From Stenocarpella maydis (lineage: Eukaryota > Ascomycota > Sordariomycetes > Diaporthales > Diaporthaceae), in NCBI GenBank assembly GCA_002270565.1, contig NQMI01000012.1, forward strand, positions 325,921 to 389,920: a DNA stretch of 64,000 bases, in the 5' to 3' direction. The position numbers and the translations under genes are program-made. Positions 20,942 to 35,401 of the stretch are shown here, piece after piece. The notes beneath the pieces are model-generated. The model was not told where the DNA came from. It did not search any database and was given only the letters and a program-made list of their open reading frames with translations. Position 1 is the stretch's first letter, and each line of letters opens with the position of its first letter.

Positions 20942-23900
20942 ATGGCTCTCTCCCCAGCCAGCCCCGACGAGCGCATATGGAGCCTGCGGCGGATGGCTCA
21001 AGAATACAACATCGACGACAGTCCTGAGCCAACACCACTGTACAAGCCATCAGCTACCCCTTCGCCATTGACGCCGAATTTCAAGAACCCCGAGGATGAA
21101 CAACGCGCAGAAGAACTGCTCAAACGAAGGAGGCTGATGACCGCTCAGGCCAGCGGCGATGGGAGTGGTGGCGCACCAGCTGGGAAGAAGAGGTCTTTCA
21201 CATTAACCCGCAAGGACAGCTTCTCGTCCAAGTTCGCCTCCAAGGAGATCTTCGACGCTTTGGATGCTCATGTCGCAAATGCAGGTGCGCCGGGCGTGGC
21301 TGAGGCACTCATCCACAAGCTGCGCATGGCAGGCGGGGACCTCAACCGCGCAAACACAAAGTCCAAGGCGGCCTTTCATCTTAGGAGGAAGAGCTCGGCC
21401 GACCTGGGACAAGAGCAAAGCCGGATCCTGCAGAAGGCTGTCGAGAACGCGCAGCAAGATATGGTCGACGTCCTTGTTCCCCACGCCGCGCCGGCGACTC
21501 TAGACGCAGCACTGCCCCTGGCATTACGGCACGGGAATCGTCATATCATCGAGGCTCTTCTGAGGTACGGGGCAAGCGTGGCACAGACTCCAGAGGGACA
21601 GTTCCAGTTTCGGCAGATGTGCATTAATGGTGGACAGGCCGAACTGGTTGGCTTGATCCTGCAGTCTGATGGCAGGCCTGCCCTGGACTGGATCTCAGGT
21701 GCCATGATCGACGCAGCAAGGAAAGGCTGCGCTGGTACCGTGGCCCAATTAAGCCGCGCACACGCAGACGGCAGTTTCAATGATGGCGCCGCCCTCAAGG
21801 AGGCCATCTCGCAATGCCGAGTCGACATCGCCTTGGCAATCATCATCGGCAACAAGCCTCCGAACAAGCAATGCATCAACGACGCCCTCCACAATGTCAC
21901 CAACCATCCGACGATGAACCCACCCGAGAAGCTCACCCTGACCGACATATTACTGCTGGCTGGTGCTGAGGGCGACGTGGTCTCGGCAGCGTTAGTTAAG
22001 GCCTGCGAAACCGAGTTCTACGCCATGATCGACCTTCTCATCAGTAGCGGAGCCTCAATCGAGTATCAAAACGCCATGGTCGTGAAGAAGGCGATCGCAA
22101 GTGGCAACATCAGCCTGGTGCAGCTGCTTCTGGGCGAGGGTGCAGTACTGAGCCCGGACCTCGCTGGGGAGCTCATCGAGAGTATAGGGAAGCGCATCAG
22201 CCCGGAAGACAGGCGTATCCTGCTCAGCACGCTGCTTCGGAAAGGCGCAAAAGGTCCTCCCCTTGGCGAAGCTCTGATCAGGGCAGCGGAAGGCGGAGAC
22301 AGCGAATGTGTCAAGCTTCTTCTGACACCGCACTTTCCCGGCTCCGGAAAATTGCGGCCCAAAGCAAGCCATGACCTCAAGACGGGCCCGCGAAGTATGG
22401 TTTTTGAGCAGCATGCAGTAGCAGATGTGAATCATAACGGAGGTTTGGCACTCAAGAAGGCGGTCGCTGCGGGCAACCTTACCATGGTTGAGTACATTCT
22501 CGCAGCGAAGCCGAGCATCGAAACTCTTATCGGGGTGTTCCCGAGCATCAACGACCTCAATCAGATGGAGCGGTTCCACATGACGGAGTCGTTCCTGAGC
22601 GCTGGCGTCACCGGGCCTTGCGTACATGCCGCCTTACAGAAAGCCATCGACGACACGCCACCCAGACGGGATGAACGGCTCATCAAAATCTTGCTTCAGC
22701 ACGACGTCGACACGGATATCCACGATGGCGCACCGCTAGTATCCGCCATCGAGCACTGCGATGCCGACCTATTGGAGGCTCTGCTCCGAAAACGGCCCAC
22801 AACGAAGAATGCCGCAGTAGCGCTGGCGAAAGCCATGGCTGTAGAAGACAAGGGCAAACGAGCGCGGATGGTGAGCGCGCTTCTTCGGGCCGGCGCGAAT
22901 GAATCGACGAAGACGGTCGGCGAGTCTCTGGTGAATGCACTACACGAGCAGCCCACGGATACTCGCCTGCTGGCCGTGATTTTGCAACAGGGCCATGCCG
23001 ATGTTAATATGGACATGGGCGATCCAGTCGTGATGGGTAAGACTTCGCGATCGTGAGATAATACCACCACGCTGACGTTGGGTAGCTGTTCGAGATGAGA
23101 ATCCCCAGGTGCTCGAGCTTGTTTTACAAACAGGCAAGGCTACACCCGAGACTTTCGATCTTGCCATCCAGGCGATGGGCAACGTACCGCCAAGCCAAGA
23201 GAAAGCAACCAAGCTGGAATCGATCGTGAAGCGGACGAAGCAGAAGGAGTCGTTGAACAGCCTTCTCGCCGACGAGGTCCGGTGTATTCTTCACTGCCCA
23301 CCCCAGAAGCGCACCTTGGTTGTCTTGAGGGCTCTCCTTGCCTTGGGAGTCGACGTCAACACAAATAAGGGTGCTGCACTTTGTTATGCCGTGGCTGGCG
23401 CGGACTCCAAAATCACCGATGTTCTCTTTGCGGCCAAGCCGAACGCAAAGTCACTGGCGGCGGCGGTACCGTTCGCCTTCAAAATCGCTGACCAGACGGA
23501 GCGACTTACTTTCATCCAGAAGCTCCTGCATGCTGGTGCACCGGCGGTCGAGGTCAACAGGGCGTTGGTGCACGCGATCGGAGCCCACCCTGACGATACC
23601 GCCCTGATCAACACTCTCCTTGCCGGAGCAGATACCAGCGACGGAGAGGCACTGATGATGGCAGTGCGAAAGGCCAATGTTCTCATGGTGGAGATGATTA
23701 TAACGAGAGTAAAGAAGCACCCGGCAGACACGCTGAACGATGCCTTCAGCGAGGCCACCAGGATTGAGGATAAGGAGGTCCGGAGAACGACCTGTGAGCT
23801 TCTCTTGAGAGCCGGTGCGGCGGGCCCCGCCGTTTCCGACGCCCTCCTAGCCGCTGCTGGATCGGGAGACCTGACCCTTGGAAAAATGCTCTTGGACTAC

Positions 23901-26603
23901 GGTGGTAGCGTGGACCACCGCGAGGGACAGGCCGTGGTTGAAGCGTGTCGCGCCGGCTCTGCAGACGTTTTGAAGATGCTTCTGTCAAGCAAGGCCACTG
24001 TGAAGAAGGACACCCTCGAGCGTGGCTTTCAAGCCGCCACAGAAGTGGGCAACCTCAACCACCGTGCGGCTGTGTTCCAGCTACTCCTGGACAAGGGTGT
24101 AAGCGGGGAGATCGTCGACGCACAACTGGTATCGGCTGCACGCTTCGGCGATGATGCCCTTGAGCTGGTCCGCCTTCTCCTCCGCTACGGCGCGCAAACG
24201 GACTACAATGGCGGAGAGGCCGTCTACAATGCGACGAGATGCGCCTTCCTGCCCCTTCTTCAACTGATGCTTGGCATAGCACCGGCCAGCGCGAAGCAAG
24301 CGAAGCCCTCAAGCCAGACGATGATCCGCGCGCTCAAAGCAAGCTCCAGACTGAGCGGGGAACCTAGATACCAGGTTATGAAGTGGTTATTTGCCGCTGG
24401 CCTACCTGTCTGTGAGGAGGTCCACATCTCACTCGACAAGGCCGTGAACGAGGAGGAGCCAAATACCGACCTGGTCGAGCTGCTCCTGCAGAACGGAGCA
24501 TCGCCACTCGCCAACGGCTGCAAGGCCCTGATCGACGCTGCTCAGAAATTGAATGTAGGGGTACTGGATTTATTCCTGCAACGCGAAATCGCACGGGACG
24601 ATATCAGCTGGGTGTTCCTGCAGACCTTCACGGCTGGAGATGCAGACAGGTGGTTCACTGAGCCCGGCTTCCAACTGGCGCAACGCCTTCTGGAGAAGGG
24701 AGCTGAAGGCGATGGCCCTGCAAGTGCCCTCATCGTCGCAATTGACTACATGGGCACAGAAAAAGATGACATGGCCCGGGCGTTCGTGGACCTGCTCATT
24801 GAACACAATGCAAATGTCAACCAGGACCAGGGCGCTGCACTTATCAAGGCCGCAAAGAGTGCCAATGCTCACCTCATGCGGCAGGTGTTGCAACAAAGGC
24901 CAAACTCGGATTCGGTGTCCATGGCCTTCCCTTATGTTTTTGACCACGAGGTGCCTGAGGATGCAGTATTGGAGCTCATCTCCTTGTTCACGGACTACTC
25001 TGACGGGGAAACGCGGCTGGATGCAATGTTCAACCACCCGGATGCCGAGCCAGTGGTGTTCAAGGCCATTTCACGTTACCCGCGTTCCACCACGATTGTC
25101 GAGACCCTGCTTGATGCGGGCTACTATCATGACCAGATGACCAATGCACGGGTTTTGGACGAAGTCGAAGAAGCAGAGCCTGTGAACCTCCTACTGTGGT
25201 GTCTCTTACAGCCGCAGAAGAAGGTCAGCAGCAATATCATCAACATGCTCATCGACAGGGGGGCGCGCGTCAACTTCGAGACACGAGTCTCGAAGACGAC
25301 GCCCTTGATGCTGGCCATCAGGGAAAGGCGTCACGACATCGTCAAGAAGCTCGTGTTTGCTGGTGCGGAGGTCGACGTGGCTGATGTCACGGGCAACACG
25401 CCCTTGACACTCGCTACGGCAGTCGGCGGAGACTTGGGCACAATGATGATGCAGAACATCCTTGCCGCCGAGCCGTCGCAGAATGACGGCTCCCTTCACA
25501 ATGCCGCGAGGGAGCTCAATGTTGCGGCCATGGAGGTTCTGGTGGACCACGGCCATGAGATCGATTTCCCAAGTCCAATACACGGCGGTCGCACTGCTTT
25601 GGGTGAGCTCTGCCTCCATTCGGCGGATGGCGGGCCCCTGACCGCAGTCCAGGAGAAGGCCATGGAGAAGGCCATGGTATACCTCCTCAAGCAGGACACA
25701 GATCTCAGCATCCTGTCAGACGGAAAATCAGTCCTGTTCCTGGCTATGGAGTCGTCTGAACCTATCGTGACTACGAGGGCGCTCTTGAAAGTCGGCATGT
25801 GGAAACACATCAACCGGCAGTTCAACCACTATACGGATAACACGTATACATACTCGCCTACCCAATACGTCAAGCGGGTGCTACCACAGAACGACACGTC
25901 GGAGCAGCTGCTGAACCTCCTCAAAGCCAACAGGGCTAAGGACGTATACTATGCAAACGAGGGGCCACAGCCCGAGGGCGCCATTGGTCTGCCGGACGAC
26001 ATAGTCCGCATCGAGCGCGAACGCAAGGCGCGGCTCGAGCGGATCCAGCTCGAGGCCGAGGACCACTCGCGGACGCTCTCGCGCACCAAGGAGGTCGCCG
26101 ACATCCAGAACCAGATCTTTGCGCAGCGGGCGCAGCTCGAGGACGCGCGGTCGCGGCAGCAGCGCAACACGGAGATGGACGGGATCCGCGAGAGGGCTGT
26201 GCTGGAGGAGGAGCTGTTCAACGAGGCGGTGCGGCGGCAGCGGGCGGAGCGGGCGGCGGCGATGGAGCACCAGTCGTCCATCACGCAGGCGGCGGTGGAG
26301 CGGCAGCGGCTGCTGGCGGAGACACAGATCGAGGCCGAGGACCGCAGGCAGCTGCAGCTGCTCGAGTACGAGAGGCAGTCGGCGGACGTCAAGGAGCAGC
26401 ACGCGCGGCAGATGACGGCCAACCGGGTGGACGAGCGGGCGGCCATCGACCGCATGGACCGGGAGCACGACGCGAGGATCAAGAACCGCATCGCGCAGCA
26501 GAAGAAGCTCGTCGACAGCCAGAACCAGCTCGCGACCCAGCTGGGCACCGTGGGCATGCCGCAGAGGAGGCAGATTGGCTACATCTCGGGGGAGCTGGAC
26601 TGA
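20942..26603 (+). CDS. Giant ankyrin-repeat-like protein with C-terminal coiled coil
   Basis: Predicted scaffold protein of 1870 aa; partner and pathway unknown. Start is ATG 20942 (gccATGGC). The longer frame starts at a non-ATG codon. Exons are 20942-23036 and 23086-26603, joined by a 49-bp intron (gtaaga donor, gctgac branch, tag acceptor) that restores VVM-AVRDENPQVLEL. Residues 1-110 are low in complexity and basic (KKRSFTLTRKDSFSSKF). From about 120 to 1570 runs an array of about 33-residue helical repeats with cores such as LLRYGASV, LLLGEGA, LLRAGAN, LLDYGGSVDHREG and LLLQNGASPLANG. These are divergent ankyrin repeats, and those near 1410-1480 (TPLMLAIRERRHDIVKKLVFAGAEV) are canonical. 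The last 200 residues are a Glu/Arg/Gln-rich coiled coil. No NB-ARC, NACHT or kinase domain and no signal peptide was seen. Confidence 0.9.
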
Positions 26604-28493
26604 GGGAAGGGGTGTGGTGCCACGACCCCGGGAGAGGTCGCATTTTCGGCTGCGGAGGCAATAATTACTGGAGCAAATGGGTGGTGGAGGTGTTCTCGGG
26701 GACCACGGCGCGATTCGATTACCCATGACGAGTTTCCTTGTTTGTCATTGTTGTAGAATATGTGTACCGTACCGTCTTTAGACCCTGAGGATACCGGAAG
26801 CGAAGCGTTCCTTTCTCTCTCTCCCCCCCCCTCCTGTTTCTTTTTCTTTTTCTTTTGTCTCCTCTACCGTAGTCTGGTCGGTTGATGAATCTCATGACAT
26901 GATGCCATCGTCTGCCCGATCATGGGACTAGTTGTGATCCACACCGAGGTTGGCCCGGGCGCTGTGCCTGAGGAGGCGGGACTAGTGTAATCTGGAATGC
27001 GTAGGGCTTAATATGACGAGCTGCTCTGGAGAAATGCAACGGAAGTGAAAGGAGCAGCAGTACTCCGCCGCGGGAGCAACCCCCCGCCGTCATTTCTAGA
27101 TGCTCTCGGCTCGGTTGAGCTTGTTTTCAAGCTTGATTGTTCATCGGTAGGGCCGAGGCGGTGATTTGAGACGGGTCGGGCGTAACCTGGTCAGTTCGAC
27201 ACAGCAATGTGTTCTTTGTTGCGAGAGTACCTAGGATGGCTTCGAGTCCCGGCGCCAGTCTGGGGTCTGCAGAACGGCACATGAGTGTTGTGCCATTGTT
27301 TCTGCTGCGTAATTGCAAGGTGCGATTTTCCAGCCAGCGCGCACAGTCTCTCAAAGGCAGGCAGAGCCGGCATCGTTGCACGGTTCATGTGTCGGACTGC
27401 GCTGTGACATGGGACGGACTAATTAATAACTCACTCAACCACCACCGTGTGCCGAGTGAGCGCATCCCCTCCTCCCCGTCGAGGCGTCCTGTCCCGCGTC
27501 CCATTGCTGCACACAGAGACACAAAGTGAAGATCTTCAGGGTGCAATCTTGTGCGGCGATCGACATGTTGGGAGACAGGCCAGGCGCAAGACGATAAGGA
27601 CAGGACAGAGCTGGGTATTTTCTATTTTCTGACAGAGGCATGTGAAACTGCGTGATCGGCGGCGGTTGGGAGGGCTGCTATAATGAGAGGTGTGGACACG
27701 GTCCTGTCTATGTGAAACGGCATACACGAATAGACGGGAGCTGGTTGCGTCACTGGGGCGGAGGGTGGGAAGATCTGGGAGCTTGGGGCAGCGAATATAG
27801 TGTAGATACAGACACCCTACATGGGTAGGTAATTTGTGTAACTACATACGCTATGGAGGGCGGGCCCCCCGTGTGTCAATCAGTGGTGCTCATCAGGTGG
27901 AGGGGCAGAGGGGCAGGCGTTGCTTGGGAAATCCTGGCCACGGCTGCCAACTTTGAGTCGCCCACAGGCAAGGTGTGGGCAGATATAGGCAGGGTCAGGA
28001 AAGGCTGCCAGGGACCAGGAACATTAACAGCCGCCCTCGTGCATTGAGTGCTTGCTGCTCCTAATGAACCGGCTGAGGGGCGACGGGTGCGCTTTTGATT
28101 GCCATCAATTTCAGCCCCGCCAACCCTCCTCCCTCGACCGCCGCACCTAGACGAATACCTTAAGTGCTGCCCATGCGCCCGCCGCCTTGCATCGGACTGA
28201 TTGAGACCACTGGACTGGCTGGCTGCTTCGGCGTCGCATAACACACAAGAGGCTCTCTTCACCGTTCCTTATTACCTATCTTTCCCTACCAAGGACGTCG
28301 CTTCTTGACCTTCCTTTCCTCTCTCTTCTCGACACCCTCACATCATAACCTTTTCCTAGGCCTTCCTCCGCGGTCTCTCTTCTCACCACGGACCGTCCTG
28401 GTCTCATCACATCGCACCTCGCCCCGTCCCGTCCCGTCCCGCTGCCCAAGGCTTGCTGGAAACCGCGCCCGCACTACTAGGCCTCTGTTCACC
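26604..28493. other. Intergenic region upstream of the UDP-glucose 4-epimerase gene
   Basis: 1.9 kb with no convincing gene. A polypyrimidine tract lies at about 26812-26875, a CTACCTAGG-like motif near 27230, and a CCGTC tandem (about 28424-28441) just before the epimerase start, in what is probably the 5' leader. Confidence 0.5.
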
Positions 28494-29795
<1,302 letters not shown>

Positions 29796-31151
29796 GGAAT
29801 ATGCAGGGAGACAGGATGGACCCGTTTGCATTCGGAGGTGAGAAAGTGCAAAAAGAGTAATGAGACCCGTGTCGTGCACATGGCGGCCATGTCTGCCCGG
29901 AAAAGTGGGGATGATCTTGGATGGCAGGCAAAAAAAAAAAAAAAAAAAAAAGGCCCAAGCATCCCATAGACTTTGTTTCTACGAATTAGACGAATTATGG
30001 AACTTATCGAGAAATATTAGTATAGTAGACTCATCTCGAAGTCAAAAGGTGGTTTTGGATTCATCGTCCCTGGTCCGGTCGGGTGCACAGCCTCTGCTAT
30101 GTTGACACTGGGCCCAGTGTGAAGAGGCTTTGTTCTGCCTAATAACGCACCCTAACATGCACCATGGGTGGTAATAAACGGGTAACATTGTCATTGAGCA
30201 AACAATGTGACTCGACTGAGCTGCACCCTGCGCAGGCTGCTGACTAAGCACGGCGCCACTACCTTATCGCGCCATCCTCCTATCTAACTAGGCACGGAGT
30301 AGTACTCCATACCTACAGATTACTCGGGCGACGACACGTCCAAGGCCAGACGCGTCTCCCGAGGCGCCGTGCAGTGAAAGGCACGATTCACTTATGTGCT
30401 TCTGCATCGCATCGCCGGTTCCGTCCAGGATTTAATGGGAGCAACAAACAGATTCCTCCACACAAAGCCAGCTCTGCTCGTCGCAAGCCTTCACCCACAT
30501 CCCGGTTTCAGTCTGCAATAAAGGCCCCCTTTGCGCCATGCTACATTCCGACCGCGAGCGACATCTGCTTTTCTCGTCCGAGTCGCCCACTTCTCTCGAG
30601 GTCATCATCACCACTCATGCCCCCGACCCCTGACCCTCATCTTGATTTCAGCTTTCGACCGCCAGCATCCCACACAGCCTAGACACCTGCAGCAACGCAA
30701 GCACTGCCGCTCGATGTCTTCGCACTCAGACGTCGTCGCTGTGTTTGCCCGAGTCTGATCTCATTACTCCTGCACCTTCTCATTGCAGGTCAGGCCTCTG
30801 CCGCCCACAGTTGCACCTGTCGAGGACCCTCTTGATCGACTGAGGCTGCCAGTCAGCCCCGACAGCGACCTTCTTGGGTCTTTTTTGGTCTTGAAATTTC
30901 AAAGGTAGGCAAACTCATTAGATTCGGCCTGGAAACTCTTATTTATTTCCCAGATGCAGACTTGGGTTGTGACTCTGCCCGGGTCACTGCAGGGTTGTGC
31001 TCACTCTCTCACTTTTACTGCCCGCGTTCCGCGCCCCCCCCCCTCTCAACCCATCTCCTTTTTGCAAACAAGAAATATAACTGGCGATAGGTTCAACTCA
31101 TTCTTGGTTGGTACCAAGTAGCCTCGCGTCTCGGTCAACTCAACAGCCACC
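29796..31151. other. Intergenic region upstream of the SUN-domain gene
   Basis: 1.36 kb with no convincing gene: a poly-A tract (29930-29951), a GGAGTAGTACTCC palindrome near 30297, and C/T-rich leader sequence up to 31151. Confidence 0.5.
29930..29951 (+). repeat. Poly-A tract (22 bases)
   Basis: An uninterrupted run of 22 A about 135 bp after the epimerase stop codon. Most likely a slippage-prone homopolymer in the 3' flank. Confidence 0.95.
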
Positions 31152-34100
31152 ATGCCGCCCAGGCGAGGTCGTGCAGGCACCGTGGCTCCATCCCCGGCGC
31201 CTGAATCGACACCCAGAGCGCAGAGGACTCTAGGCCCGCCCAGGTTCAGCAGCTCCTATGGGTCCCCAGCGATGTTTGCCGCTGGTCGCAGCTCCACGCA
31301 GTCCTCGTTTGGCGGCATCGGCGGCGCGATCAGATCCGTGCAAGAAATGAACGTAGCAGACAAGGGGGATAGGGTGGCCAGAGCAAACCAACGGTCTCGT
31401 ACGTTCGACGTCGACGAGTCCGATCCGCGACTAGGCCGTAACAACCGCAATCGCAACTCCACCTCCAAATCTGAAGCCCCCGCTCCGGTGCCTGCTGCGA
31501 TTCCCCCGGCGGTCCCCCCGGCGAAGCGCCCTGCGGTGCCTCCTGCCCAGGTACCCTCGGGGTCCGGGAACAATGGCCAGCGTAAGTTTACTCAAAGTCT
31601 ACTCGTCCCGCATCATAAGTAACGCGGGACAGACTACATCCTCTACGAAGTTTACATTCTTCTCTAACCTACTGCACAGCGAATCCAAATAATGGACGGG
31701 CATCAACCGTCGGACCACTGCCTCAGTCCGGCGTCAACACTCCAAGACCGGCTCGGTTTATGTCAACGCCGCTTGATTCTGACACCCCGTCTCACAGGAG
31801 TTTCATTGAGGAGAGCGAGCTCTACCATGGTGCAAGCGTTGGGACACCCAGACCGACGCGGAGCACACCTGCACGGGGATCCTCGGCACCGCATCATGGC
31901 TCTGAACACAGTGATTCCTCAAGTGGCGAGGATCCACTGCACGGTGATCCGCCCGGCCCCCCGCCCGGCCCCCCGACAGGTCCTGGAGATTCGGATCCGA
32001 GCCCACGGCCTCCCCCCAGTTACAGGCCCATCAGCTGGGCAGATCGCTTCACACGCGATGGAGGGTTCAGAGGCCTTGGGGGTCACCAGCCTCCCACCAC
32101 GGCCGGCACTCCTGCAACAGGAACACACCATATCGGTGGGCCGGGTACCGGAGGGGCTACAACTCCAGCGAATGTCCTTGGAGGGGCAAACAATGGAGGA
32201 CCTTCAACTGGGGGGCCGTCAACTGGTCCAAAGACTGGAATCTCATCGACAGGAGTGCCGGGTAGTGGCGGGTTCTCTACGGGTGTGTCTTCAACCGGGA
32301 GTTGGAACGACCCGCCAACAGTACCTTCAAAGCAAAACTCTGGAACTCCTGGTGTTTATAGTTGGGATACTGCTGGAGGGCAAGGCACTCAAGGGCCTGG
32401 TACTGATGCACCTGGTACAGTGACAGGCCCTCCTGTTCACGACCGCCGGCAAGGCTCTAACGAAGGCATCCAGCAAGACGATAGGCAAGGGCCGCAAGGC
32501 TTGCAGGGAAGTCGAGGGCCGCAGGGACCGCCCGGCGTGTCCGGGCTACCCGGGCTGCAAGGACAGCCGGGGCCTCAAGGGCAGCCCGGACCTCAAGGAC
32601 CGCAGGGATTGCCGGGACCACAAGGACAGCCGGGACCACAAGGACAGCCGGGACCACAAGGACAGCCGGGACCGCAAGGACAGCCCGGGGAGCCCGGACC
32701 ACAAGGACCGCGAGGCGCGCCAGGGCCTGGGGACAACGGAGCCAGTATTCCGCCAGACGTTCTGCTTGCGGGCGACAGCCTCTTCGCTCGAAGCTTCAAC
32801 TGGGTTTATTCGAGCTTGCCCATCCGTCGCAGCCCACCTTGGCTTTCCAAAGCTCTACAAGTTTGGGGGTTGTTGGCCTTCACCTGCTGGCTTTTCTTGA
32901 TCCTCCTGGAGCTTTATATCCCTCCAAGCACATCGGAAGGCATCCAAGTCGGCAAGGACTACGCGTACCATGACAACTCTCTGGTTGGCTGGAGACAGAA
33001 CATCCTGCAGTTCGTGCCGTGGATTGTGCTGCACCCTTTCGCTGTCCTCACCGGCAACCTCGGTTATGCAGACTATCGCACCCAACTACACGTGCTGAGC
33101 GTGAATCAAGCCAACAACCAGGTCCGAGTGAAGGGAATCTCAGATGCTGTTGAAGAACTGCGCAGGATTCTTCCAGAGCTCATCAAAGTGGACGCAGGCA
33201 TCACAACCTCTGAGTGGAAAGTCCAGGACGACTTCTGGCACGCCCTAAGCGATGAGATGAAGAAAGGGCGGTTTATGTGGCACCTCCTGAGCATTCAGGG
33301 CAAGGAAGACGGCTCTTATACCATCTCAGATGCACACTGGGATGCTATTAGGCAACGATTACAGCATGAAGACCTGTTGGCTTCTGTGCGCTCTGATGAT
33401 AGTGCGATGGGCCTGAGCGACAAGGTCACGAGCTACGTCGACTTGTCTGTGTCAAAGTCGTTCCAAGATTGGCTTGCCAAGAATGCGGACGCAGTACGGA
33501 AGGTGCAGGACCCAGCAAAGGGCGAGCCGAGTGCCTCTTACGCAGATCTATATGGTCAGGTCGACAAAGCAATCGCTGAGCGACTCCAACACTTGGATCT
33601 CGAGACGCGGGTCGTCACCAGGGAGGAGTTCATATCCAAGATTGAAGAGCATTTCCGCAACAACACTGCCCAATTTGACGGCGAGCTGAGGGCCATGAAT
33701 GACAAAATTCAGCAGGCTTTAGGCATTGCCATAGACGCCAAGAACTCTGCGAAAATTCCCCCGGGGTGGAGCCGCACCGAAGTAGAGACACTTGTGGCTG
33801 AGACGGTCCGACGAGCTGTTGCGGAAGCTCAGCTGGAGGCTCTAGCCAAAGGCTCTATCAAGTCACACCTGAGCTCGGAGCTCCTCAAACAGAAGAATTA
33901 CTTCAGCAGCATTCGGGGCGCCCTCATCGATCCGAAGCTCACTTCGGATACATTCGACTGGAGGGTCGAGAAGGACGCCAAGAGTGATGGCCCGTCAAGC
34001 CCCGGTGCCTTCGCCGGCTGGATTCGCGGCTGGACCTCTGGCAAAGCGCATCCGGTGTTCCGCCGTGGTGGGAGAAATACCGGCATTCCTTTTGCTCCTT

Positions 34101-34633
34101 CTATCGCGTTGGAAAAGTGGGATGAGGACGGCGAGTGCTGGTGTGCTGCACATAAGGACGACACGCACCCTGTGGATCTGTCCATCTACCTCGCCGAGGC
34201 TGTCATCCCTCAATATATTGTCGTCGAGCACATCGACCGCAGTTCCACGTTCGACCCAGACTCTATGCCCAAGGACCTCGAGTTCTGGATCAAGGCCCCA
34301 GGCGACAGTACGCAGCGGTCCCTGGCCGAGTGGAGCAAGAAGAGGTGGGCCGACCAACCAATTGGCCAAGGGCAGAAGTTGATCGACAAGGGGTTCGTCA
34401 AGGTTGGAGGAATGGAGTTCGACTCGGGGACAGGAGAGGGCGACAGCCAAGTTTTCAAACTTCCTAACGAGCTTACGGACTTTGGAGTGCAGACCGAGCA
34501 GTTTGTGGTGCGCGCTACGAGCAACTACGGAGCAAAAGATCACACTTGTTTCTACCGGCTGCGACTATTTGGCAAGCCACCCGGGGGCCAAAAGGGACCG
34601 GAGGCGGGTAACCCGGAGCACGAAGACCTATGA
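31152..34633 (+). CDS. SUN-domain nuclear envelope protein (Sad1/UNC-84) with a collagen-like segment
   Basis: Predicted inner-nuclear-membrane half of a LINC complex, binding KASH partners in the lumen. Start is ATG 31152 (caccATGC). Exons are 31152-31581 and 31680-34633 (intron 31582-31679: gtaagt donor, tctaac branch, cacag acceptor), giving 1127 aa. Order of parts: Pro/Ser/Arg-rich N-terminus; Gly/Thr/Ser-rich linker (about 270-400); 27 consecutive Gly-X-Y triplets (about residues 414-494); one membrane span ([17 protein letters not shown], about 540-557); a helical luminal stem; and a C-terminal SUN domain (about 930-1115). The SUN domain shows [48 protein letters not shown] and a final CFYRLRLFG. 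The SUN fold is known to be trimeric. The collagen-like part is unusual. Sad1-type rather than Slp1/SUCO-type is inferred from the C-terminal SUN position. Confidence 0.9.
32489..32731 (+). repeat. Collagen-like coding repeat: 27 Gly-X-Y triplets
   Basis: Inside the SUN gene. All 27 codon triplets start with Gly, dominated by GPQ and GQP, with GLP, GEP, GPP and GAP. The central part is an almost exact 18-bp DNA tandem (about 32622-32690), so recent unit expansion is likely. Confidence 0.95.
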
Positions 34634-35401
34634 CAGGGATTCCTTTTTGTGGCAAGGGGCTTGTACAGCCGGGGTTGGGGGCAGAGTATCCCAGAAATTA
34701 TAAACAGCCGACAAATGACCTTCGGTATTCAAAGGGAAAGTCTATCGCAGCGGGCTTGGGAAGAAAGGGAAAGGGAAGTGAAAGGGCGTTGGTCGTGTGA
34801 CTCTCAGAGACATGGAGATTGACCAGGCGTTTGCTGGAGATACCCTTCGTGTTGTATATTGGGTTACTACACTGACCCACCTTTGAATTTCGTCCTGCGC
34901 AACAACGGTGAATGGTAGTCTCACACCTCGACACGAAGGGGAAAGAAGATGCCGACTGTGACGACGGATATTATCACCCCGGCCGAGTAGACAGGATAAT
35001 GACACCATTGACATTTGATGAGTATGATGACCACCTACCTCTGCTTGCGGTGTCAGACCCAGGCGACGGGCATGCCACGATCTCTCATCAGAGGGAAGAC
35101 ATGAAACGGCTCCGGATGCGATAATAAGATACTGTAACGTCCCTAAATCCTCGCGGCCCTTTCCCCCAGAGCCATCTTGCGTCCCATGTATGGTATAAAA
35201 TATCATATTCGGGAGCGCGGGGAGGCGGCCCTCTGGTATTGCGGAAGATAACTGTATGTGGTCCATCTATGCACAAAGGGGAACACCCACCGAGTGAAGC
35301 AATGACATTGAAAAAACCACCGTCTTGAACCGTCCTCACCTCCCAAACGCCCCAACTCTCTTCCCAGCCCCAAAATGACCCCGTGTATTCCACGGTACTT
35401 G
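34634..35401. other. Convergent region between the SUN gene and FAD1
   Basis: 770 bp with only short shadow frames; nothing recognised. Confidence 0.5.
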
